Assembly: GCF_040686855.1 (NCBI RefSeq)
Contig: NZ_JBFBOG010000002.1
Location: 620,001 to 684,000 of the forward strand
DNA length: 64,000 bases
Source: Leifsonia sp040686855
Lineage (GTDB): Bacteria > Actinomycetota > Actinomycetes > Actinomycetales > Microbacteriaceae
Reading direction: 5' to 3'
The notes under the pieces were generated by a model. It did no database searches. It was not told the origin of the DNA and worked only from the letters and a program-made list of their open reading frames with translations. Both the position numbers and the translations under genes were made by a program. Shown here piece after piece: positions 42,591 to 51,496 of the stretch (position 1 is the stretch's first letter; each line of letters starts with the position of its first letter).

Positions 42591-43580
42591 GGCGGCGGCG
42601 AGTTCCCGCCCGAGGAACCGCGCGATCGCACCGGGCCCCGACGCCGGTGCCACAGACTCCACCGCGGCGTTGTAGTTCGTGTTCGTATTCACGTCGTAGG
42701 TCACGGCCCGCCCGTCGACGGTCTCGATGAACTCGATGCCGGCCACCTCGATGCCGTGCCGCCGCGTGAAGTCGAGGTACCGGTCCACCAGTGGGTGGTC
42801 GAACCCCTCACGCAGGCGGAACAGCTGCTGGTCGGGTTCGGGCGCGATCGTCGCTCCCGGCGGCATGAGGAGCGCCCCGCTGACCGGGTCGATCGCGCAG
42901 GCATCGGCCGGGCAGAGCTGGTAGCCGCCGCGCGCGGTGTCCGCGGACACGGCGTAGACGAACGCACCGTCCACGATCTCGACGCGGGTGATCGTCGGCT
43001 CAGCCGCCACCAGCAGCTCCTGGAGCAGGGCTATGCCGTCCTCCGGTTCGTCCAGCTCGCCGGCGGCGACCGCGTCCGCGAGCTCGGCGGACGAGTCGAA
43101 GCGGCGCACGCTGATGCCCTTGCCGCCCTGGTTGTGCTTGACGACGAACGGCGCCGGGAAGGACCGCGCCGGGAAGGACCGCGCGGCCTCCGGGAGGTTG
43201 TGCGTGCCGATCACGGCGACGGTGCGCGGGGTGTCGATGCCCGCAGCGCGCAGAGCGGTCAACTGGGCGACCTTGCTCATCTCCAGCTCGAGCACGCCGC
43301 GCCCGTTGACGGTGCGCCGGCCGTGCGACTCCAGCCACGACAGCACGCTGCGGGTGTAGTCCTTCGACCGGACATGGCCGCGCGTGTGCGAGGAGGCACT
43401 GATCCGTGACCAGAACACCCCTTCCGGCGGCAGCTCGTCGAGGTCGAGCACGCCGTCCACGAGCAGCCATTCGACCAGCGGGACGTCCTCGGCCTCGAAG
43501 GCGTCGCGGAACGGGCTGAACCAGTCGGGGTTCTCGTGGAGGGCGTAGACGGCCGGGGCGTCGGAGCGTGCGAGGGTCAC
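42576..43580 (-). CDS. ATP-grasp ligase (RimK-like)
   Basis: 334-residue ATP-grasp protein. Central features are FPAPFVVKHNQGGKGISVRR (lysine and glycine-rich loop for ATP) and near the C-terminus VAGIEFIETVDGRAVTYDVN followed by TNTNYN (metal-binding E/N). It would form an amide or thioester bond between a carboxylate and an amine; the substrate is unknown. The GTG at 43580 overlaps the M20 amidohydrolase stop (GTGA). It is the last gene of the minus-strand LLM operon. A 15-bp in-frame tandem repeat near residue 135 duplicates A-R-S-F-P. Confidence 0.85.
   Translation of the reverse strand: MTLARSDAPAVYALHENPDWFSPFRDAFEAEDVPLVEWLLVDGVLDLDELPPEGVFWSRISASSHTRGHVRSKDYTRSVLSWLESHGRRTVNGRGVLELEMSKVAQLTALRAAGIDTPRTVAVIGTHNLPEAARSFPARSFPAPFVVKHNQGGKGISVRRFDSSAELADAVAAGELDEPEDGIALLQELLVAAEPTITRVEIVDGAFVYAVSADTARGGYQLCPADACAIDPVSGALLMPPGATIAPEPDQQLFRLREGFDHPLVDRYLDFTRRHGIEVAGIEFIETVDGRAVTYDVNTNTNYNAAVESVAPASGPGAIARFLGRELAAAYATV
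43151..43180. repeat. in-frame 15-bp tandem duplication in the ATP-grasp gene
   Basis: GCGCCGGGAAGGACC occurs twice head to tail (43151-43165, 43166-43180). It codes for a doubled ARSFP before the ATP-binding lysine loop. The copies are identical, so the duplication is recent. Confidence 0.85.
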
Positions 43581-44911
43581 GAGAAGTACCTTTCCACATC
43601 GATGGGACCGCCCGCCGCGGCGAAGTCGGCGGCCGTGGCGTCGCGGAGGGCGGCGTCGGTCAGGAAGTCGAGCGCGGTCAGCGCCAGACCGTGCGCCGCA
43701 TCCACCGCCGCCCGGTCGCCCGCCTCCGACGACGCGTACTCGGCGAACTCGGCGGTGTGCAGGGCGACGTCCGGCGGCGCGACGGCGATGACCGGGTGGA
43801 TGCCCGGGATGCGCACGCTGACGTTGCCGAAGTCCGTGGACGCGGCCAGCTCGGTCGGCACGACCTCCCTCGTGAGCACGCGCCGCCCGACGTCCTCCTG
43901 GTGCACCGCCCACCGCTCGCTGAGCGGCCGGTTGAACCGGGTGGGGAGGGTGAAGGGCTGCGGGTCCCACTCCAGCCGCACACCCGTCCCGGTCGCGAGG
44001 GCGACGCCGTGCGAGATCTCCTCCAGTCGGGTGCTCAGCTCCCGGAGCGTCGCGGCCTCGTGCGAGCGGAGATAGTACTCGAGGGTCGACGTCGCCGGCA
44101 CGATGCTCGGCCGGTCGCCGCCGTGCAGCACGATCCCGTGCACGCGGTCTCCGGGCGGGATGTGCTGCCGCAGCTGAGCGACCGCCTGGTAGTGCAGGTT
44201 CACGGCGTCTAGAGCGTTCCGGCCCATGAACGGCGTCGCGGAGGCATGGGCGGCGACCCCGGTGTAGTGGACGCGGAGGATGCGCCGGCCGATGAAGGGA
44301 TGGTCGGCGGCGTCGTAGCCGAACGGGTGGGCCATAATCGCCGCATCCAGGCCGTCGAAGGCGCCCTCGCGGGCCAGCAGCTCCTTGCCGCTGTTGCCCT
44401 CCTCCGCCGGCGTTCCGAGCAGCACGACCCGGCCGTCGAGGTGGTCGGCGACGGTTGCGACCGCGAGGAAGGCGCCGACGGCGCTCGCCGCGATGATGTT
44501 GTGCCCGCAGCCGTGGCCGATGCCGGGGAGCGCGTCGTATTCGGCGAGCAGGGCGATCGACGGGCCGTCGCCCCGGCCGGCCTGAGCGAGGACGGCCGTC
44601 GGCTGGCCGAAGACGCCCACCGTCGCGTCCCATCCCTCCGCCCGTATGGCCGACGCGATGGCGCGCGCCGAGCGATGCTCCTCGAAAGCCTCCTCGGGGG
44701 TCGCGAAGATCTGCCGGGACAGCGCGGTGACGGCGCCGGCCCGCTGCTGGACGGCAGCCGCCACCTCGGCCGAGAGCTCGGGCGGAGCCCCTTCGTGCGG
44801 CGACGTCAGCGGCTCGGCACGTGCGGCCCGCTCGGCGGTCCGCTCGCGCAGCGCGTCGAGGTAGCTGCTGCTCGGCTCGGTCGGCCGGGACAGGTCGCGC
44901 AGGTCAGGCAC
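43577..44911 (-). CDS. M20 family amidohydrolase (AbgB/YxeP-like)
   Basis: 444-residue metal-dependent amidohydrolase. Metal-site blocks are GHGCGHN (132-138) and PAEEG (168-172), with the lid domain beginning HYTGVAAHASATP. This subgroup cleaves N-acyl amino acids and p-aminobenzoyl-glutamate-like amides; related YxeP/SndB enzymes remove N-acetyl groups in S-alkylcysteine salvage. It is placed between LLM monooxygenases and an ATP-grasp ligase in one operon, with overlaps of 8 and 4 bases, which supports a joint pathway. Confidence 0.9.
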   Translation of the reverse strand: MPDLRDLSRPTEPSSSYLDALRERTAERAARAEPLTSPHEGAPPELSAEVAAAVQQRAGAVTALSRQIFATPEEAFEEHRSARAIASAIRAEGWDATVGVFGQPTAVLAQAGRGDGPSIALLAEYDALPGIGHGCGHNIIAASAVGAFLAVATVADHLDGRVVLLGTPAEEGNSGKELLAREGAFDGLDAAIMAHPFGYDAADHPFIGRRILRVHYTGVAAHASATPFMGRNALDAVNLHYQAVAQLRQHIPPGDRVHGIVLHGGDRPSIVPATSTLEYYLRSHEAATLRELSTRLEEISHGVALATGTGVRLEWDPQPFTLPTRFNRPLSERWAVHQEDVGRRVLTREVVPTELAASTDFGNVSVRIPGIHPVIAVAPPDVALHTAEFAEYASSEAGDRAAVDAAHGLALTALDFLTDAALRDATAADFAAAGGPIDVERYFS

Positions 44912-46010
44912 TCCACTCCCGGGCGATCGCCTCGAAGCTCGCGGCCCGGTCCTCCGGGTCGTGCGTGATGGTCGTGAGCACCAGTTCGTCGGCGCCGGTC
45001 GCCCGCTGCAGCGTCTCCAGGCGCGCGACGACCTCGGCGGGCGTGCCGACGAACTGGGTTCGCACCCGGTCGTCGACCAGCCGCCGCTCCTCGTCGGTCC
45101 ACTCCAGCGCGGCCGCCTCGGCAGGGGTGGGATACGGGATGGCTCCCAGGCCGCTGCGGATGCTGCGGACCCACGCCGGGTAGCCGGCGGCGAGTTCTCG
45201 GGCGCGCTCCGTGGTCGGCGCCGCCACGACGTCCGCGGAGACGATGACGTGCGGACGGTCGAGCCGGTCGGACGGCCTGAAGCTGCGCCGGTACTCCTCG
45301 ACAGACACGAGCACTCCGGAGGGGGCGCTGTGGTAGTTGGCGGCGAACGGCAGGCCCAGGCGACCGGCCAGGCGGGCGGTCAGCGTGCCGCTGCCGAACA
45401 GCCGCACTTCCGGGCCGATGGTGCCGGGCGCGGTGCCGAGGTCGACACGTCCCGCGCCGTGTCCGACCCCGTCGCCGAGCAGGGCGAGAATCGTCTCCAC
45501 CTGATCGGCGAAGGCCGACCCGCCATCGCCGCGGACGAGCAGCGTCGCCAGCGTACGGAACTTCGGTGCGTCGAACACCCGCTCGAACCGGAAGGGCTCG
45601 GGGATGAGCAGTCCTTCGGGCGTGACGGTCTCCGGCGCGTCCACCGGGCCGCTGGGGCCGCCGCTCGCGAGTCCCGAGCGGCCGACGCCGAGGTCGATCC
45701 GGCCGGGGAACGCCGTCGCGAGCAGGGCGAACTCCTCGGCGACGGTCGCCTCGGTGTGCTGCGGGCTGAGCTGCACGGCGCCGGATCCGAGACGGATGCG
45801 GCGCGTCAGCGAACCGGCGAGGGCGATGAGCACGGCGGGAGAGGAGCCGATGACGCCGGGGTTGAAATGGTGCTCGGCGAACCAGTAGCGGTGGTAGCCG
45901 GCCTCCTCGACCCGCCGCACGATGTCGAGCGTCGCCGCCACCGCATCCGACGGCGTCGACCCGCTCGGTACCGGGACGAGGTCGAGCACGCCGAGGGGCA
46001 CGCGCGTCAC
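44904..46010 (-). CDS. LLM-class flavin-dependent oxidoreductase (3)
   Basis: 368-residue monooxygenase of the single-subunit LLM group (MsnO8/YtmO-like), with VEEAGYHRYWFAEHHFNPGV and RIRLGSGAVQLSPQHTEATV near the start. FMNH2 is the likely cofactor. It overlaps the M20 gene by 8 bases and the next upstream LLM by 4, so all are in one transcript. It differs from the two LLM proteins of the plus-strand operon. Confidence 0.9.
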   Translation of the reverse strand: MTRVPLGVLDLVPVPSGSTPSDAVAATLDIVRRVEEAGYHRYWFAEHHFNPGVIGSSPAVLIALAGSLTRRIRLGSGAVQLSPQHTEATVAEEFALLATAFPGRIDLGVGRSGLASGGPSGPVDAPETVTPEGLLIPEPFRFERVFDAPKFRTLATLLVRGDGGSAFADQVETILALLGDGVGHGAGRVDLGTAPGTIGPEVRLFGSGTLTARLAGRLGLPFAANYHSAPSGVLVSVEEYRRSFRPSDRLDRPHVIVSADVVAAPTTERARELAAGYPAWVRSIRSGLGAIPYPTPAEAAALEWTDEERRLVDDRVRTQFVGTPAEVVARLETLQRATGADELVLTTITHDPEDRAASFEAIAREWSA

Positions 46011-47338
46011 GACGCGACCTCCTCACGATCCACGCCGTGCACCCACGGCCGGTCGCCGAGTCCCAGGTTCTCGCGCAGCGTCGGGTGCTCGTAGGAGGTG
46101 CGGAGCACGCCGCGCTCCTGCAACAGCGGCACCACGCGGTCCACGAACTCGTCGATGCCGTGGGGCACGACCGATCCCGATAGGACATACCCGTCGGCGG
46201 CCCCGGTCTGCGCGGCCTCGTCCAGGCGCTCCGCGATCTGCGCGGGTGTGCCGACAAACTCGTGCCGCGTGGTCTTGGCGACGACCAGCTCCCGGATGCT
46301 CCACTCCCGCTCGGCCGCCTCGGCGTGCCAGGCGCGCGCGGCGGCCTGAGGATCGTCCACCCTCCGGGCCTGGCCAAGCGTGAGCTGGTCGCCGGTGGCC
46401 TCCAGAGGTGCCGGCACCGGTCCCTCGGGATCGAAACCCGAGAGGTCGGTTCCCCATACCTGCTCCAGCAGGTGGATGGCCGTCTGCGGCGTGACCTGCG
46501 CGAACTGGGTCTCGCGGGCGCGCTCCTGCGCCTCCGCCTCCGTGTCCCCGAGCACGACGCTGACGGCCGGGATGACCAGGATGCTCTCCGGGTCGCGGCC
46601 GGCGGCCGCCGCTCGGGCGCGGATGTCGGTGCGGAAGGCGCGTCCCGCCTCCGGCTCGCCGTGACGGCTGAACACCACGTCTGCGGTCCCGACCGCGAAG
46701 TCGCGTCCGTCGCCCGAGTCGCCGGCCTGCACGAGCACGGGATGCCGCTGGGGACCGGGGGCGACCGGGAACCAGCCCTCGGTGTCGAAGAAGTCGCCGT
46801 CGAAGCGGTAGTGGCCGGGCCGGTCGCCGTCCCAGCTGTCCCAGAGCAGGCGGGAGAGTTCGACGAACTCGGCCGCCCGGCGGTAGCGGTCGGGGTAGGC
46901 GAGGTACCCGCCGCGGCGGAAGTTCGCTCCGGTGAAGGCGTCGGACGACGTGACGATGTTCCACCCCGCGCGGCCGCCGGAGAGGTGGTCGAGGGAGGCG
47001 ATCCGGCGCGCCAGGTCATACGGCTCGTTGAAGGTGGCGCTCGCAGTGCCGACCAGGCCGATGTGGTCGGTGACGGCGGCGACCGCGGCGAGCACGGAGA
47101 AGTTGTCGGGCCGACCCGCCACATCCAGCTCGTGGAGGCGTCCCTTGTGCTCGCGCACGCGCAGGCCCTCGGCGAGGAAGAAGTAGTCGAAGAAGCCGCG
47201 CTCCGCCGTGCGGGCGACGTGCTCGAATGTGGAGAAGTCGATCTGGCTGCCGGCGCCGGGAGCGCCCCAGACCGTCCAGTGATTGACGCCGGGGACGCCT
47301 GCGGCGAGGCGGAGACGGCGCTTGGTGGGTCGTGTCAT
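46007..47338 (-). CDS. NtaA/SnaA/DszA-family FMN monooxygenase (4)
   Basis: 443-residue monooxygenase. NHWTVWGAPGAGSQIDFSTF, DHIGLVGTASATFNEPYDLA and AGWNIVTSSD are the signature segments of the NtaA/DszA/YtnJ group, which oxidise nitrilotriacetate, sulfones and thioethers. In Bacillus the relative YtnJ works in S-(2-succino)cysteine and thioether use together with YtmO-like LLM and M20 proteins. The same gene set is found here. It lies 15 bases after the upstream LLM gene. Confidence 0.9.
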   Translation of the reverse strand: MTRPTKRRLRLAAGVPGVNHWTVWGAPGAGSQIDFSTFEHVARTAERGFFDYFFLAEGLRVREHKGRLHELDVAGRPDNFSVLAAVAAVTDHIGLVGTASATFNEPYDLARRIASLDHLSGGRAGWNIVTSSDAFTGANFRRGGYLAYPDRYRRAAEFVELSRLLWDSWDGDRPGHYRFDGDFFDTEGWFPVAPGPQRHPVLVQAGDSGDGRDFAVGTADVVFSRHGEPEAGRAFRTDIRARAAAAGRDPESILVIPAVSVVLGDTEAEAQERARETQFAQVTPQTAIHLLEQVWGTDLSGFDPEGPVPAPLEATGDQLTLGQARRVDDPQAAARAWHAEAAEREWSIRELVVAKTTRHEFVGTPAQIAERLDEAAQTGAADGYVLSGSVVPHGIDEFVDRVVPLLQERGVLRTSYEHPTLRENLGLGDRPWVHGVDREEVAS

Positions 47339-47353
47339 GGTCGTCCTCCGGCG

Positions 47354-48523
47354 TCAGGCGGCGTAGCGGTTGGCGGGGCGGTCGAGACCGAGACGCTCGC
47401 GGAGCGGTCCGGTCGCGGGTGCGGCGGGGAGCAGCCCACGGCGGCGCAGCTCCGGGACGAGCTGTTCGCCGATCGCGGGCAGATCGATGTGGACGGACGC
47501 GGGCCGCAGTCGGACGCCTTCGATCCCGGCGTCGCGCAGGGCCTCGATCCGGTCGGTCAGCTCGCCCGCGGTCGCGGCCACGATGTCGGCGTCGCTGCGA
47601 TACGGTTCGCCGTCGAGCGCGTCCCACGCGTCCAGCCGGTCGCGCGCCGCGGCGGCGGAGCCGTCGAGCGCGACCACGAGGTCGGCCACTATACGCAGCG
47701 GCACGGGCTCTGACCGTTCCTCCGGCTCGATGCCGCGGACGGTGGCGACGATGCGTGCGGCATCGTCCTCGCCGAACGGGGTGACGAACACGACGTCCGC
47801 TGCGCGGGCGGCGAGGCGGTAGGGGATCTCCTGGTGTGCGAGGGCGGTCACGAGCGGCTGCCCTTGTGGCGGTCGCGGGGTGATGGAGGGGCCCGAGATG
47901 CTGAAGGCGCTGCCCTCGAACCGGATGTGGTGCAGCTTCTCGCGGTCGAGGAACCGGCCGGTCGCGACGTCCCGGATGACCGCGTCGTCCTCCCAGCTGT
48001 CCCAGAGCCCCCGGACGACCGTGACGAACTCGGCGGCCTCGTCGAACAGGCGCCGCAACTCCTCCTGGCCCTCTGGCGTCGCGAGGCGGGCGACGTCGAA
48101 GACGATGTTCCGTCGCCCGAAGTTGGCGCTCTCGCCCGGCCGGGTCGCCTGCACCTTCCAGCCCGCGCGTCCCTCGCTCGTGTAGTCGAGGGTCGCCAGC
48201 TGGGTGGAGGCGTGGAACGGCTCGGTCTCGAGCACGCTCGTGGTCGGCACCAGGCCGATGCGTGAAGTGCGGCGGGCGACGAAGTTCGCGATCTGGAGGG
48301 CGTCGAGGCGCCCGTGCAGCCGGCCCGCACGCTCCGGTGCGGCCACGCTCAGCGCATCCTCGAACGTGACGAAGTCGGCGCCGGCCGCCTCGGCCCGCCG
48401 CACCTGGTCGACCCAGTACGCCGGCTGGAACACGGTGGACTTTTCGATCCCGGCGTCGCGCCATGCGGCGGGGTGCCATCCTGCGCCGTCGAGCGCGACA
48501 GCGAGGATGAGATGGTCGCTCAT
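47354..48523 (-). CDS. LLM-class flavin-dependent oxidoreductase (5), first gene of the operon
   Basis: 389-residue monooxygenase related to the NtaA group, with VDQVRRAEAAGADFVTFEDA, RIGLVPTTSVLETEPFHAST and GRAGWKVQATRPGESANFGR. The ATG at 48523 has GGAGGGAGG 8 bases upstream and is preferred to in-frame starts up to 48625. It heads the five-gene minus-strand operon; an inverted repeat (48538-48562) lies directly before the ribosome-binding site. Confidence 0.9.
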   Translation of the reverse strand: MSDHLILAVALDGAGWHPAAWRDAGIEKSTVFQPAYWVDQVRRAEAAGADFVTFEDALSVAAPERAGRLHGRLDALQIANFVARRTSRIGLVPTTSVLETEPFHASTQLATLDYTSEGRAGWKVQATRPGESANFGRRNIVFDVARLATPEGQEELRRLFDEAAEFVTVVRGLWDSWEDDAVIRDVATGRFLDREKLHHIRFEGSAFSISGPSITPRPPQGQPLVTALAHQEIPYRLAARAADVVFVTPFGEDDAARIVATVRGIEPEERSEPVPLRIVADLVVALDGSAAAARDRLDAWDALDGEPYRSDADIVAATAGELTDRIEALRDAGIEGVRLRPASVHIDLPAIGEQLVPELRRRGLLPAAPATGPLRERLGLDRPANRYAA

Positions 48524-48537
48524 GTGTGTGCCTCCCT

Positions 48538-48562
48538 CCGAGCACGTCTCCTCGGTGCTCGG
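48538..48562. promoter_or_regulatory. inverted repeat before the LLM/M20/ATP-grasp operon
   Basis: The arms CCGAGCAC (48538-48545) and GTGCTCGG (48555-48562) are perfect inverted copies with a 9-base spacer. They end right next to the Shine-Dalgarno of the first LLM gene. It may be a repressor site or an mRNA leader hairpin that controls the operon. Confidence 0.55.
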
Positions 48563-48685
48563 TCGTGCGAGGCAGACTCGCAGGGGCGTCCGCGGAAGTG
48601 AAGCGCCGTCGTCACGAAGCGTCAAATCCGCAATGCGGCGTCATCGAAGGTTGCGCTCGCGGGCGGAAGGAGGTGGATTCGTCGC

Positions 48686-49036
48686 ATGACCGAGAAGATC
48701 CAACCCGCCCTCATCTCTGCCACCGACGCCGCGGACCGCGTCGCGGCCGGGGCCCGCCTCATCGACGTCCGCAGCGAGAAGGGACGCTCCGCCGCTGGAG
48801 CCCTGCCCGGCGCGGAGATCGTGGAGCGCGAGCGGCTGGACGAGACCTTCGCCGGAGCTTCCAAGGAACAGCCGGTGGTCGTGGTGTGCGGGTCGGTCAA
48901 CGGCTCCGGGCCCGTCGCGGAGTGGCTGGTCGAGCACGGGTTCGAGGACGTCGCGCACGTCGAGGGCGGCTTCCCGGCCTGGAAGGAGAGCGGTCTGCCG
49001 GTCGGCGAGCCGACGGCCGACCCTGTCGCGTCCTAG
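48686..49036 (+). CDS. rhodanese-like domain protein
   Basis: 116-residue single-domain rhodanese. The active-site loop is CGSVNGSG with the catalytic cysteine C68, and DVRSEKGRSAAGALPGA is the usual beta-alpha start. Such proteins move sulfane sulfur from thiosulfate or persulfide. GAAGGAGG precedes the ATG. It is divergent from the LLM operon, and this placement supports a sulfur-linked role for the locus, though not proof. Confidence 0.88.
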   Translation: MTEKIQPALISATDAADRVAAGARLIDVRSEKGRSAAGALPGAEIVERERLDETFAGASKEQPVVVVCGSVNGSGPVAEWLVEHGFEDVAHVEGGFPAWKESGLPVGEPTADPVAS

Positions 49037-49048
49037 CCGCCGCGTCGG

Positions 49049-50032
49049 TCAGAACCCGGCCGGCTCCCGCGGCGTGTAGGCGGCCTCCAGACGCTGGACC
49101 TCATCGTCTGTCAGCGTGAGGTCGAGAGCGGCGACGGCGTCGTCGACGTGGTGCGGTTTCGTCGCACCGACGATGGGCGCCGTGACCGCATCGCGGCTCG
49201 CGACCCACGCGAGCGCCACCTGAGCCATCGGGACGTGGCGTTCGCCCGCGATCGCGGCCACCGCGTCCACGATGGCGCGGTTCGACTCCTCCTGAGCGCG
49301 GTACAGCGTCTTGCCGAACTCGTCCGTGTCGGCGCGGCTGCCCGAGCCCGGCGCATCCCACGGCCGCGTCAGCCGGCCGCGCGCCAGCGGGCTCCACGGC
49401 AGCACGCCGACGCCGGTCGCCCGGCAGAACGGGTGCATCTCCCGCTCCTCCTCGCGGTCGAGGAGGTTGTACTGGTCCTGCATCGACACGAACCGGGTCC
49501 AGTGGTTCACCTCGGCGACGCGCTGCAGCTCTGCGAACTGCCACGCCCACATGCTCGAGGCGCCGATGTAGCGCGCCTTGCCCGCCTTGACGACGTCGTG
49601 CAGCGCCTCCATCGTCTCCTCCAGCGGGACCATCGGGTCGAACCGGTGGATCTGGTACAGGTCGACGTAGTCGGTTCCGAGCCGGGTGAGCGAGGCGTCG
49701 ATCTCGTGCAGGATCGCCGCCCGCGACAGTCCCGCGCCGTTGCGTCCGTCGCGCATCCGCTGGAACACCTTGGTGAAGATCTGCACGTCCTCGCGCGGGC
49801 CGAGCTCGGCCAGCAGGGTACCGGTGATCTCCTCGCTCGAGCCGAGCGAGTACACGTTGGCCGTGTCGAAGGTCGTGACGCCCGCCTCGAACGCGCGCCG
49901 CACGAACGGCCGTGCCTCGTCGATCCCGACGCTCCACGGGTGACTGCCTCGCCCCGGGTCGCCGTACGACATCATCCCGAGGACGAGGCCGCTGATCTCC
50001 ATGCCGCTGCTGCCGAGCCGAACCGTGCGCAC
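49049..50032 (-). CDS. aldo/keto reductase
   Basis: 327-residue NADPH-dependent reductase with the catalytic tetrad D56, Y61, K88 and the following His in YQIHRFD. The start VRLGSSGMEISGLVLGMMSY and the C-terminal VASRDAVTAPIVGATKPHHV place it among YajO/Tas-like AKRs with a C-terminal extension. Normal length. Substrate not deducible. It converges on the rhodanese with 12 bases between stops and lies 37 bases downstream of the M20 peptidase. Confidence 0.92.
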   Translation of the reverse strand: MRTVRLGSSGMEISGLVLGMMSYGDPGRGSHPWSVGIDEARPFVRRAFEAGVTTFDTANVYSLGSSEEITGTLLAELGPREDVQIFTKVFQRMRDGRNGAGLSRAAILHEIDASLTRLGTDYVDLYQIHRFDPMVPLEETMEALHDVVKAGKARYIGASSMWAWQFAELQRVAEVNHWTRFVSMQDQYNLLDREEEREMHPFCRATGVGVLPWSPLARGRLTRPWDAPGSGSRADTDEFGKTLYRAQEESNRAIVDAVAAIAGERHVPMAQVALAWVASRDAVTAPIVGATKPHHVDDAVAALDLTLTDDEVQRLEAAYTPREPAGF

Positions 50033-50069
50033 GGGGTCCTCCGATCGTCGGGGTGGGTGTTAACCGACT

Positions 50070-51413
50070 CTATGCCTCCCGCAGGATGCGCTCGGTGACG
50101 CGTGCGCAGAACCGCAGGGCGTCGACGGGCACCTGCTCGTCGACCGCGTGGAAGTGCCCGAACGCGTCGGCATCGTCGTCCAGGCGCCGCGGGGTGAAGC
50201 CGTACCCGGCGATGCCCGCGCCCGCGAGGTGCTTGTTGTCGGTGCTCGCCGGCATGAGGTACGGCACCACGACGCCCTCCGGGTCCTCCGCGGCGATCGC
50301 CGCGCCCAGCACGTCGAGCAGCGGACCGGCGGACGGGGACTCGATCGGATGCACCCAGCGGTCCCAGGTGACCTCGAGGCCTGGATCGAGCAGCGCCTCC
50401 ACCTCGTGCCGCAGCGACTCCTCCTGACCGGGGAGCACGCGGACGTCGAACTCCGCGCGCGCCTCGCCGGGGATCACGTTCGCCTTGTAGCCGCCCGCGA
50501 CGATGGTGGGCGTCACCGTGTTGCGGAGCGCGGCCGCGAGCAGCGGGGCGACCGGGCCGAGCCGCGGGTCGGCCGGGTCGAGGGCGTCGAGGTCGACCGG
50601 CTCGCCCAGCAGCGCGCCCACCTCGGCGGCGAACGCCTCGACCGCGGGCGTGCGGACGATCGCGAAGCGGTGGTCGGCGATCGTCGCGACGGCGCGGGCG
50701 ATGCGGGCCACCGCGTTGTCGCCGGTCGGCCGGGACCCGTGACCGGCGGTGCCGCGAGCGGTCAGGACGAGCCGCCCGATGCCCTTCTCGGCGGTGGCGA
50801 CCGGGTAGGCGCGGCGTTCGCCGAGGCGCACCGAGAATCCGCCGACCTCGCTGATGGCCTCCGTCACCCCGGCGAACCAGTGCGGCCGGTGCTCCAGCAG
50901 CCAGCGCACCCCGTAGACGCCTCCCGCCTCCTCGTCCGAGAAGAACGCGAAGACGATGTCGCGCCACGGCACGATCCTCGCGCGAGCGAAGTGCCGGGCC
51001 AGCGCGACCAGCACGGCAGCGTACCCCTTCATGTCGACCGCGCCGCGGCCGTACAGCACGCCGTCGTGGACCTCCGCCACAAAGGGTGGATAGGTCCAGT
51101 CCTCGGCCACGGCGGGAACCACGTCGAGGTGGGCGTGCACGAGCAGGGCGCCGCGCTCGCGGTCGCGGCCGGGGAGCCGAGCGACCAGGTTGCCGCGCCC
51201 GGGCACGGACTCGGCGTACTCGGTCTCGTAGCCGGCCTCCTCGAGCAGCCGTCGTACGTACTGCGCCGCGCGGGCCTCCCCGTCGCCGATCGTGGTCGGG
51301 TCACCGGTGTTCACGCTCGGGATGCGGATGAGCTCCCGGGCGAAGAGCAGCGTCTCGTCCTCCAGGATCGTCGACGTCAGCGGGGCGGCGGCCTGTGCAT
51401 CCATGACAGCCAT
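50070..51413 (-). CDS. M20/M25/M40 peptidase (ArgE/DapE-like)
   Basis: 447-residue metallopeptidase or deacylase. Metal ligands H95 in HAHLDVVP, D127 in GRGAVDMKG and E161/E162 in FSDEEAGG are present. Dimerisation domain starts at about residue 200 with TARGTAGHGSRP. Carboxypeptidase, dipeptidase or N-acyl amino acid deacylase activity is possible. Start at 51413 (ATG) is in frame with ATG 51404; both are acceptable. It is probably co-transcribed with the downstream aldo/keto reductase. Confidence 0.88.
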   Translation of the reverse strand: MAVMDAQAAAPLTSTILEDETLLFARELIRIPSVNTGDPTTIGDGEARAAQYVRRLLEEAGYETEYAESVPGRGNLVARLPGRDRERGALLVHAHLDVVPAVAEDWTYPPFVAEVHDGVLYGRGAVDMKGYAAVLVALARHFARARIVPWRDIVFAFFSDEEAGGVYGVRWLLEHRPHWFAGVTEAISEVGGFSVRLGERRAYPVATAEKGIGRLVLTARGTAGHGSRPTGDNAVARIARAVATIADHRFAIVRTPAVEAFAAEVGALLGEPVDLDALDPADPRLGPVAPLLAAALRNTVTPTIVAGGYKANVIPGEARAEFDVRVLPGQEESLRHEVEALLDPGLEVTWDRWVHPIESPSAGPLLDVLGAAIAAEDPEGVVVPYLMPASTDNKHLAGAGIAGYGFTPRRLDDDADAFGHFHAVDEQVPVDALRFCARVTERILREA

Positions 51414-51496
51414 CGTGGACGGAGCCGGCCGCGAGGGGAAGCTCCCGTGTCGCCCGGAGGCTTCAGTAGGCTGGGGGCCGGCACGAAGGGCGGAGC

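Noticed and set aside
44904..48523. Three adjacent LLM genes as recent tandem duplicates
   Set aside because: They belong to different subgroups (YtmO-like and NtaA/DszA-like), differ in length and show little shared sequence beyond family motifs.
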